This document shows, one piece after another, positions 57,228 through 64,000 of a stretch of 64,000 bases of DNA. The DNA comes from Photorhabdus namnaonensis. GTDB lineage: Bacteria > Pseudomonadota > Gammaproteobacteria > Enterobacterales > Enterobacteriaceae. A program made the translations under genes and the position numbers. The stretch is from positions 316,638 through 380,637 of the forward strand of contig NZ_LOIC01000018.1 of assembly GCF_001684335.1 (NCBI RefSeq), read 5' to 3'. The notes under the pieces are model-generated. The model saw only the letters and a list, made by a program, of their open reading frames with translations, was not told where the DNA came from and searched no databases. Numbering within the stretch: the first letter of the stretch is position 1; each line of letters opens with the position of its first letter.

Positions 57228-57879
57228 ACTCATTAGCACACAACAAGCTATAGCGCATTTCCATGATGGAATGACGATCATGGTAGGCGGTTTTATGGGT
57301 GTAGGCACACCTCCCCACCTAATCACCACGTTACTGAGCTCTGGTGTAAAAAATCTGACCCTGATTGTTAACGATACGGGTCGTATCGACACCGGTATTG
57401 GTCCTCTTGTGGTTAATAACCGAGTGAAAAAAGTCATTACCTCACATATTGGCACTAATCCGGAAACCGGACGCAAAATGCTTGCTGGAGAAATAGAGGT
57501 GGAACTGGTTCCTTTGGGTACGTTGATCGAACGTATTCGCTGCGGAGGAGCCGGTCTGGGCGGATTCCTCACCCCAACCGGGGTAGGTACCGTTGTAGAA
57601 GAAGGAAAACAAAAAATCACCGTCAATGGAACAGACTATTTGCTGGAGCTCCCGCTACGCGCCGATCTCGCGTTGATTCAAGCTCATCTTGCTGACTCTC
57701 ACGGTAATCTGACCTACCAGTTAAGCGCCCGAAATTTTAACCCAGTGATCGCTCTGGCGGCGGATATCACAATTGCTGAACCCGATAGGCTGGTTGAGGT
57801 CGGTGAGATTACACCAGACTGTGTGATAACACCTGGCGCATTGATCGACTACATCGTTTATCCAAGGGGGAACTCATAA
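57217..57879 (+). CDS. atoD: Acetoacetyl-CoA transferase alpha subunit AtoD
   Basis: This 220-residue CoA-transferase subunit A has the [13 protein letters not shown]-type start (residues ~24-36), [18 protein letters not shown] and [28 protein letters not shown]. With AtoA it moves CoA from acetyl-CoA to short-chain acids or acetoacetate. TATAGGGAATAGAT precedes the ATG. Its start overlaps the tail of the atoC remnant. The atoA ATG overlaps its stop codon. Confidence 0.92.
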   Translation: MKNKLISTQQAIAHFHDGMTIMVGGFMGVGTPPHLITTLLSSGVKNLTLIVNDTGRIDTGIGPLVVNNRVKKVITSHIGTNPETGRKMLAGEIEVELVPLGTLIERIRCGGAGLGGFLTPTGVGTVVEEGKQKITVNGTDYLLELPLRADLALIQAHLADSHGNLTYQLSARNFNPVIALAADITIAEPDRLVEVGEITPDCVITPGALIDYIVYPRGNS

Positions 57880-58538
57880 TGAATGCTCGACAAATTATTG
57901 CCCACCGTGTCGCACTCGAATTACAAGATGGCGATATTGTTAATCTTGGCATCGGCATTCCCACGCAAGTCCCGAACTATCTGCCGGATCACATTCATAT
58001 TACTCTCCAGTCAGAAAACGGCATACTTGGCCTTGGGCCGATTACAGAAGAACATCCTAATCTGGTCAACGCTGGCGGAAAACCCTGTGGTATCCTGCCC
58101 GGCGCCGCCATATTCGACAGCGCCCTCTCTTTTGCTCTGATCCGAGGTGGTCACATAAATGTTTGTGTTCTGGGTGGTCTGCAAGTTGACCAGCATGCCA
58201 ACCTAGCTAGTTGGATGATACCGGGGAAAATGGTGCTTGGTATGGGAGGAGCAATGGATCTTGTCACCGGCGCACGCAAAGTCATTATTGCAATGAAACA
58301 TTGCACCAAAGACAGTTCAGCAAAAATCCTCAAACAGTGTACTTTGCCGCTTACCGCCATCAATAAAGTCAGCATGATTGTCACTGAATTAGCTGTCTTC
58401 TGCTTTGAACAGGACCAGTTAATCCTGAAAGAACATGCGCCAAATGTCACATTAGAGACTCTGCGAGAAAAAACTGAAGCAGAATTTAGTATCGCACATG
58501 ACCTCAAAGTCATGCCTGTACCGAAGGATTGTGTATGA
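57879..58538 (+). CDS. atoA: Acetoacetyl-CoA transferase beta subunit AtoA
   Basis: This 219-residue CoA-transferase subunit B carries the catalytic Glu in the conserved SENGILGLGP (residues ~47-56), with GGHINVCVLGGLQVDQHANLASWMIPGK and KIIIAMKH-type segments. It completes the AtoDA enzyme. In E. coli atoE and atoB follow; here neither is intact, so the enzyme depends on transport and thiolase functions elsewhere. Confidence 0.93.
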   Translation: MNARQIIAHRVALELQDGDIVNLGIGIPTQVPNYLPDHIHITLQSENGILGLGPITEEHPNLVNAGGKPCGILPGAAIFDSALSFALIRGGHINVCVLGGLQVDQHANLASWMIPGKMVLGMGGAMDLVTGARKVIIAMKHCTKDSSAKILKQCTLPLTAINKVSMIVTELAVFCFEQDQLILKEHAPNVTLETLREKTEAEFSIAHDLKVMPVPKDCV

Positions 58539-59032
58539 TTAGCGATATCTGACTGGTTTTATCCACGCTATTTCATCCCTCACCAATCGCTGCGATGTTG
58601 CTACGCATGCATTACGCTTGAATATTCACTGGTCAGATTATAAATAGTAAAGAACTGAATAATAGTGAATAAATAAACCAAATTCTCCTTCACCTCTACC
58701 CGTTTGATATAGATATTTTCATGCAATTTCATAACTTATATCGTTTCTTGCCAACCATATAACTAAAGATAAATTAATTTTGTATTTTATCTTACACTTA
58801 GGAAATAAACCCACCCCAACATTTGGTATTATTTGATATGTTTCTGATTAAGAAATTTCTAACTATTTATTGCCACCAACCATACAAAAATAATTAACCT
58901 CATAAGATATAAGAACATTCCATTATTCTCATTCCTAACTAGACTATGTTCAGAGGGAGTTGCCAGGAATTATTTTTACAATAATTCAATATGTTAATTA
59001 TAAAATAGTATTATTTAATTTGAGGAAAGTAT
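58539..59032 (+). other. Intergenic region with a possible atoE remnant
   Basis: At 58534 an ATG starts MISDI, then stop, then a frame with LVLSTLFHPSPIAAMLLRM. This loosely recalls the AtoE start (MIGRISRF...WLPDPLIFAMLL). It is a weak match over ~25 codons, but atoE is what should follow atoA. The remainder is AT-rich without a gene. Confidence 0.35.
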
Positions 59033-60886
59033 ATGAGTCCTAAGAATGATTTTAAAGCTTTTTCTATTAGTAATAATGCTAACGTAGTAAGCCAAGAAGG
59101 GTATGAAACAAACCCGGCTTTAAAGACTGGATTTCCATCAGAAAACATTACCACTCATTTACTCAATAAGGTATTACGTCAATCTTCAACAATATCATCT
59201 GTAATAGCTAATTTTATCGCTACACAATATGGCAATGATGTTCTGGATGATGGGGATATAGTTAAACTCACTAGTCAATTAAATAAAGCCTTAGAAAAAA
59301 AGATCGCGACAGAAGTGGCAAGCGCTTCACTCACCCAAAAAGGAATAGTCCAACTCACAGATAAAATAGGCAACAACAATTCCCTTGCGGCCACGCAAAA
59401 ACTTGTTTCTGATGTAAATGATAATGCTAACAACAGATTAGCAAAAAACCAAAATGGCGCAGACATTCTTGATAAAAACGTGTTTGTGAAAAATCTCGGC
59501 TTAGCGGAAACCGTCAATTTAACTAAAAATGCGGTGCCGAATAGTAGAAAAATTAATGGGAAAGTGTTAACTGGGGATATCAATCTGAATGCCGGGGATG
59601 TAGGGGCATTTAAGCTTGGACTAACAGGAAACAACACTGTTAGTAATCAAGTCCCCTGGAACGCAAACACAGGGTTATATGATTTACTGAACCCTGGCAT
59701 AGATTCTTCACATATTGCTCATTTCAATAATGGCGTTGGAAGCTGCCCGGCTTTTCAGTTGAAAGTACGATACAGAAACGGCGGAATTGCTTATCGCTCT
59801 GCCCGTGATAATTTTGGCTTTGAGGAAGATTGGACTGATATTTATACAACAAAAAATAAACCAACGGCGGCGGATATTGGGGCAGTTAAGCTCGGATTAA
59901 CAGAAAGATACACTATTAGTAATCAAGTCCCTTGGAACGTAAACACAGGGTTATATGATTTACTGAACCCTGGCATAGATTCTTCACATATTGCTCATTT
60001 CAATAATGGAGCTGGAAGTTGCCCAGCTTTTCAGTTGAAAGTACGATACAGAAACGGCGGGATTGCTTATCGCTCTTCCCGTGATAATTATGGCTTTGAG
60101 GAAGATTGGACTGATATTTATACAACAAAAAATAAACCAACGGCGGCGGATATCGGGGCATATACAAAATCCGAAGGATCTGAATTTATCCAGCCAAAGT
60201 ATATTAATCCAGCGAATATCAGTGATCTTACCGCATGGATAAAATCATTGCCGCAGGGTGGTCATGCATTCAGATTTGCAGAAAATCATGGTGGCATTGG
60301 ATATCCGTGGTCAGGCGGCTATGTAACAAGAATGCATGACATATGGGCGGGATTTGTCGCGGATTATAGCTCTGCCAATATTAGCTTCATTCACGGAAAT
60401 GATGGGGGAGGAAATACAAAAGTTAGCCGAGTTCTGACAGACAAAAACGCACATTTCGACACTAACGGCATTCTCAGAGTATCCAGCCCAGTTGTAGATA
60501 TTCATCCAGACGGAACTTACGAGTTAACCAGCGAAGCTGAGGGAGTGACGGTTAAGCGTATAGATACAGGGAAATATCGTATCAGCGGTTGCAATGGTTT
60601 TGCCAAAGATGGCGCGTGGGGAATTCACGGCGGAACTATTATCCCGGCAGACAGCAATGGATTAAATCTGATTTGGGTGCGTGAATCGGTAGACACATCC
60701 AGCGGCGATATAACCATCGAATGTTACCATCGTCAAAATAAAGACGCTCCGGAATTTGCTCAAAATAAGCGTGTCAAAAGCGTAACTGCAACAGGAGAAG
60801 TCGTTTATTACCATGATGCTGAACCATGCGATATTCCAGACGGAAGAGTCATTAATATTCGTGTGCAACTACCTGAGAAGTCATAA
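59033..60886 (+). CDS. Phage-type tail fibre protein with tandem repeat
   Basis: This 617-residue tail fibre begins with a short virion-attachment-like N-terminus (residues ~1-120, including LTQKGIVQLTDKIGNNNSLAATQKLV). From residue ~189 two almost identical 92-residue units follow (LGLT...VSNQVPWNxNTGLYDLLNPG, FGFEEDWTDIYTTKNKPTAADIG). The C-terminal domain (SGCNGFAKDGAWGIHGGTIIPADSNG, LIWVRES, CYHRQNKDAPEF) is of the kind that binds receptors in lambdoid and R-type pyocin fibres. No other tail genes and no fibre chaperone lie beside it. It could serve a phage tail-like particle encoded elsewhere. Confidence 0.85.
   Translation: MSPKNDFKAFSISNNANVVSQEGYETNPALKTGFPSENITTHLLNKVLRQSSTISSVIANFIATQYGNDVLDDGDIVKLTSQLNKALEKKIATEVASASLTQKGIVQLTDKIGNNNSLAATQKLVSDVNDNANNRLAKNQNGADILDKNVFVKNLGLAETVNLTKNAVPNSRKINGKVLTGDINLNAGDVGAFKLGLTGNNTVSNQVPWNANTGLYDLLNPGIDSSHIAHFNNGVGSCPAFQLKVRYRNGGIAYRSARDNFGFEEDWTDIYTTKNKPTAADIGAVKLGLTERYTISNQVPWNVNTGLYDLLNPGIDSSHIAHFNNGAGSCPAFQLKVRYRNGGIAYRSSRDNYGFEEDWTDIYTTKNKPTAADIGAYTKSEGSEFIQPKYINPANISDLTAWIKSLPQGGHAFRFAENHGGIGYPWSGGYVTRMHDIWAGFVADYSSANISFIHGNDGGGNTKVSRVLTDKNAHFDTNGILRVSSPVVDIHPDGTYELTSEAEGVTVKRIDTGKYRISGCNGFAKDGAWGIHGGTIIPADSNGLNLIWVRESVDTSSGDITIECYHRQNKDAPEFAQNKRVKSVTATGEVVYYHDAEPCDIPDGRVINIRVQLPEKS
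59597..60148 (+). repeat. Two 276-bp direct repeats inside the tail fibre gene
   Basis: Unit 1 is 59597-59872 and unit 2 is 59873-60148, with a period of exactly 276 bp (92 codons). Long stretches are identical, for example GGGTTATATGATTTACTGAA in both. A third unit begins (GATATCGGGGCATA at 60149) but then diverges. Near-identity suggests recent duplication or gene conversion, and unit number could vary between strains. Confidence 0.9.
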
Positions 60887-60952
60887 TAATGTAATCAGGG
60901 CTACTTAGCTCTCCTGCATTATTACAATTTGTTGAAACACAGAAAATCGGTT

Positions 60953-60989
60953 AACAAACCTCGTTCAAAATGACGAGGTTTGTTTTTTT
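60953..60989 (+). terminator. Terminator after the tail fibre gene
   Basis: AACAAACCTCGT and ACGAGGTTTGTT form a 12-bp stem with an 8-base loop, followed by TTTTT. A classic intrinsic terminator. Confidence 0.9.
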
Positions 60990-61671
60990 CATCCATAAAA
61001 CATCTGATATAGGAAAGATCACCGATTAACTACATTTAATAACAAATGATTTAAAGAAATCAATCCAATTTGCATTACGAATGATTATTAACGCAAAAAA
61101 CTATTGTCATCGGTTTCCATATTAAAACCCCCAAGCAAACCAAGCACATCTTGACCCAGGTATCAGTCCAAATTCTTTAACACCTCGGCTTAACATACCA
61201 AGATTTGACGCAGTAAATTATTACCTCAATAACTCATTATAATTCACAATAATCACAGTCTGGCTCAGAAACAACAACAATTACATTCACTACCTCATCA
61301 TTTATTAATTAGATGGTTCATCGTTATTATTTTACAAGTTATAAGTTATTCAATAAAAGTAAAAAAACTTTATCAATAATCTCATTACTATCAATTCATT
61401 ATCCGAACGATTATTACCAAGATTATTATTAAAGAAAATAGTCAATTGAAATATCATGGCTATAAATTACTGGATATAAATAGCATTTCACAATAGTGCT
61501 ATAGTTTATTCGCTTGATTGACATCATAACCGAATTAAATTCCAAATAATTAAAATAATAAGTCTTGTTTATCAACCAAATATTATAAAATAAAATTCCA
61601 TTACATAAAATGGTCGTGTAATATAATTAAAAACAAGAATGTATTTTATAACCAAAAATAAGGTAACTAAA
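60990..61671. other. AT-rich region upstream of the Cry-like gene
   Basis: About 680 bp, very AT-rich, with no ORF of useful length on either strand. A pirA-type partner gene was looked for and not seen. It probably holds the toxin gene promoter. Confidence 0.5.
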
Positions 61672-62895
61672 ATGACAATATCATTGGAAAATAATATAGA
61701 TGTACAAGACAATAATATTAAATTACACCTTTTGACTTTAGAAGCGTTAGATATGATTAAAAAGAAAAGTTTTAATCAGTCAGACTCTGTGTCTCCACAA
61801 GGTGTTGTATCCAGTGTATTAAGTATTTTATTAAAACTGACGTACAAAAAACTGACAGAACCTAAAGAAGTCGATGTCATTGGGATTATTCAAGATGCAT
61901 TAATTAAATATACTAGTGAATGGTTAGAAGCAGAGTATCAAGCCGTAAGAAAAGATGCAGAAAGTTTACAAGATGCCATCGCATCTTATCAAAAAAATCC
62001 CACAGATGAAGCAAGACAATTAATTGTAGTTCGTAATGAAATCGCGATAGCGGATATGCGTCGCTTGTGTATTCTCAGTATTAATACAGCGAAGAAAAAC
62101 AGTATTCCTCTCTTATCCAGCATTTGTGCCCTTTCCTGTTTATTATACTTTTTTACATTAAGAGATACCTTGGTTAATGGATCAGAATGGGGTTATTCAC
62201 CTGATGATCTTCAAAAATACAGCAAAGCAATAGCCGAACAAGCAGATATTATGTTTAACGATATTCTAATTGCCGCTCTTAATAACTATAACAGTGAAGA
62301 TTTTTATGAGCCAGAGACACAGGCAAAGCGCTCAATGATATATTGGACAAGTGACTATACTAATATTCAATCCCATTTCACTTTTGGCGCACAACGAAAA
62401 TCTTCGCGTGTCTGTTTAGATCCAAATGACACAGATAATTTATTTATCGACCATAACTACAATAATATTTTTCTCGGCGATGTATTTTTGAATGGTGGTA
62501 GGTCATCTAGAAAAGGTAGCTATAATTATCTTTCAGCAACAGAACCACAAACGTATGAGCGTGGCCCGACTCAAATTACCTTACAGGTTAAATCGGCAGG
62601 ACGGTATCGTTTACGCATGTATTATGCCTATATGTCAGATTCATTCAATTTTGATTCGGCAATTCAAATGAAGCTAGAACAATCAAACAGCACTATTTTC
62701 GATCAAAATATCAAATTCTTTACCGAAAAAGTTTTAACACCTTATAAATCAGGTTCAAACTACGGGCCGGTTGTATATCGGACAACTGAGGTTGATTTAA
62801 AGGCTGGGCCTCTAGTGTTAACATTACATGAAGAAGAAGGTAAACGTCTATCTGGTGAGGGATTAATTCAGCATATTGAATTTTTAGGACTATAA
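61672..62895 (+). CDS. Cry-like (delta-endotoxin-type) two-domain toxin
   Basis: This 407-residue protein has an N-terminal helical bundle (residues ~25-225) like domain I of three-domain Cry toxins, with the hydrophobic central helix and the telling stretch IPLLSSICALSCLLYFFTLRDTLVNGSEWGYSPDDLQKY (Cry: VPLLSxYxQAANLHLLxLRDxxxxGxxWGxd). The C-terminal part (residues ~235-407) looks like Cry domain III: PTQITLQVKSAGRYRLRMYYAY and the end LIQHIEFLGL (Cry: YRVRxRYAS..., LDRIEFIP). Domain II is missing, so the layout recalls PirB. A pore-forming insecticidal role is inferred. The ATG at 61672 follows AAGGTAACTAAA; an ATG at 61639 lacks a ribosome site. Confidence 0.72.
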   Translation: MTISLENNIDVQDNNIKLHLLTLEALDMIKKKSFNQSDSVSPQGVVSSVLSILLKLTYKKLTEPKEVDVIGIIQDALIKYTSEWLEAEYQAVRKDAESLQDAIASYQKNPTDEARQLIVVRNEIAIADMRRLCILSINTAKKNSIPLLSSICALSCLLYFFTLRDTLVNGSEWGYSPDDLQKYSKAIAEQADIMFNDILIAALNNYNSEDFYEPETQAKRSMIYWTSDYTNIQSHFTFGAQRKSSRVCLDPNDTDNLFIDHNYNNIFLGDVFLNGGRSSRKGSYNYLSATEPQTYERGPTQITLQVKSAGRYRLRMYYAYMSDSFNFDSAIQMKLEQSNSTIFDQNIKFFTEKVLTPYKSGSNYGPVVYRTTEVDLKAGPLVLTLHEEEGKRLSGEGLIQHIEFLGL

Positions 62896-62904
62896 TATTG
62901 CATG

Positions 62905-62936
62905 AGATTGTCACTGAGACCTTGGTGACAGTCTCA
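62905..62936 (+). terminator. Stem-loop 1 after the Cry-like gene
   Basis: GAGATTGTCAC and GTGACAGTCTC pair with one mismatch in 11 bp around a 10-base loop, 10 bases after the stop codon. Confidence 0.6.
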
Positions 62937-62975
62937 ACTCAACAACCACCGATTTTAGTCGGTGGTTGTTGAGTT
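62936..62975 (+). terminator. Stem-loop 2 after the Cry-like gene
   Basis: AACTCAACAACCACCGA and TCGGTGGTTGTTGAGTT form a perfect 17-bp stem around TTTTAG, directly after stem-loop 1. Very stable; no long T-run follows (ATCC). It may also protect the 3' end of the mRNA. Confidence 0.75.
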
Positions 62976-63098
62976 ATCCATTCAGACATGACAAGCAATA
63001 TACTTTTATAGATATTCAGCTTGTGGGAATTAAAAGATTGTGACTTGCCTTATTTCTTAATCAGGAGATTTTATAAAGCAACAAGTGGGACAATAGAG

Positions 63099-63118
63099 GA
63101 CTCCCTCAGCAGGGAGCC
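63099..63118 (-). terminator. Stem-loop after cysS
   Basis: GACTCCC and GGGAGCC (one G-T type pair) form a short stem 35 bases past the cysS stop on the minus strand, followed by TCCTCTATT. Confidence 0.5.
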
Positions 63119-63152
63119 TAAATGATAAATTAACACCAAAAATAGATCGAAC

Positions 63153-64000
63153 TTATTTACGACGCCAGCTTGTCCCCTGCGGACCATCTTCCAGCTCGAT
63201 ACCCATCTCATTTAACTGATTACGAGCAGAATCTGCCAGCGCCCAATCTTTATTTTTACGGGCATCATTACGCTGCTTAATCAGCGCTTCAATTTTAGCA
63301 ATCTCTTCATCGTCAGCCTGAACACCACGGTGCAGGAATTGCTCCGGCTCTTGTTGCAATAAACCTAAAATACCAGCCAACTTGCGTAATTCGGCCGCTA
63401 AACCATTCGCTGCGTCCATATCTTCTGATTTCAGGCGGTTAATTTCACGCGCCATATCAAACAGTACCGAATAAGCCTCTGGCGTATTGAAGTCATCATT
63501 CATCGCTTCAATGAAACGCTCCTCAAATACTTCACCACCGGCTGGCTGTACAGAAGCATCTGTACCTCGCAGAGCGGTATAAAACCGTTCAAGTGCGGTA
63601 CGAGCCTGCTTTAGGTTATCTTCTGTATAGTTAAGTTGACTGCGATAATGACCTGACAACAAGAAATAACGCACTGTCTCTGCATCGTAATATTCCAATA
63701 CGTCACGGATAGTAAAGAAGTTGTTCAGCGATTTGGACATCTTCTCTTTATCCACCATCACCATCCCTGAATGCATCCAGTAATTCACATACGGGCCATC
63801 ATGGGCACAAGTAGATTGCGCAATTTCGTTTTCGTGATGGGGAAACATCAGATCAGCGCCACCACCATGAATATCAAAATGATTACCTAGCTGTTTGCTA
63901 TTCATGGCAGAACATTCAATGTGCCAACCCGGACGGCCCGCCCCCCACGGCGATTCCCAGCTTGGTTCCCCAGGCTTGGACATTTTCCACAATACGAAAT
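63153..64000 (-). CDS. cysS: Cysteinyl-tRNA synthetase, C-terminal part (cut by window edge)
   Basis: The visible ~282 residues cover the second half of Cys[31 protein letters not shown], the zinc-ligand HHENE, the KMSKS signature ([13 protein letters not shown]) and the C-terminal anticodon-binding domain to the end [10 protein letters not shown]. The frame stays open to base 64000, so the N-terminal half with HIGH lies outside. It charges tRNA-Cys. This core gene marks the right end of the AT-rich accessory stretch. Confidence 0.96.
   Translation of the reverse strand, partial: FVLWKMSKPGEPSWESPWGAGRPGWHIECSAMNSKQLGNHFDIHGGGADLMFPHHENEIAQSTCAHDGPYVNYWMHSGMVMVDKEKMSKSLNNFFTIRDVLEYYDAETVRYFLLSGHYRSQLNYTEDNLKQARTALERFYTALRGTDASVQPAGGEVFEERFIEAMNDDFNTPEAYSVLFDMAREINRLKSEDMDAANGLAAELRKLAGILGLLQQEPEQFLHRGVQADDEEIAKIEALIKQRNDARKNKDWALADSARNQLNEMGIELEDGPQGTSWRRK

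Noticed and set aside
60990-61671. pirA-like partner gene upstream of the Cry-like gene
   Set aside because: No ORF of about 100-140 codons is present on either strand in this stretch.

Overview
The window looks like a chromosome segment of an insect-pathogenic Enterobacterales species, most likely Photorhabdus. The reasons are a Ysc/Psc-type type III secretion locus with an ExsACDE regulator set, a PAS4-LuxR solo regulator with decayed copies, a Cry-like insecticidal toxin gene, an ERIC element and AT-rich accessory flanks around higher-GC core genes. This identification rests on gene content read by eye, without database comparison.

1-12 kb: a decayed zone holds two halves of an NhaC-type antiporter gene on opposite strands, two broken luxR genes, one intact PAS4-LuxR gene and a GalR/LacI-type regulator. 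It is followed by mgtE with a clear M-box Mg2+ riboswitch, a small lipoprotein, an orphan Fur-controlled iron-type binding protein, an aldehyde dehydrogenase and a sodium:amino acid symporter with a CRP-like site. 12-22 kb: an FGGY sugar kinase, wza-wzb-wzc export genes without biosynthesis genes, a VOC protein, a stand-alone phage-type lysis cassette (holin, muralytic enzyme, Rz/Rz1 spanins) and a family 2 glycosyltransferase.

22-49 kb: a complete Ysc/Psc-family type III secretion system. On the minus strand, reading leftward, are yopN-tyeA-sycN-yscX-yscY-lcrD-lcrR-lcrG-lcrV-lcrH-yopB-yopD and exsC-exsE-exsB. On the plus strand are yscN-O-P-Q-R-S-T-U, exsA, exsD and yscB to yscL. Most genes overlap by ATGA/GTGA/TAATG junctions. 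Four sites share one promoter layout (A-rich box, 13 bp, -35, 21 bp, -10), as expected for ExsA-type activation; they precede exsC, yopN, yscN and exsD. ExsD (anti-activator), ExsC (anti-anti-activator) and ExsE (secreted inhibitor) would couple secretion to transcription. No effector gene is seen in the window.

49-64 kb: a cold-shock gene, then an AT-rich accessory stretch. It holds a ~1 kb tandem duplication carrying a small cysteine-rich secreted protein (one copy decayed and marked by an ERIC element), two paralogous beta-rich proteins of unknown function with conserved leaders, an unknown 151-aa protein, a deletion-ridden atoC remnant ahead of intact atoD-atoA, an orphan tail fibre with an exact 276-bp repeat period, and a short Cry-like toxin gene with a domain I/domain III layout. 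The window ends inside cysS (minus strand).
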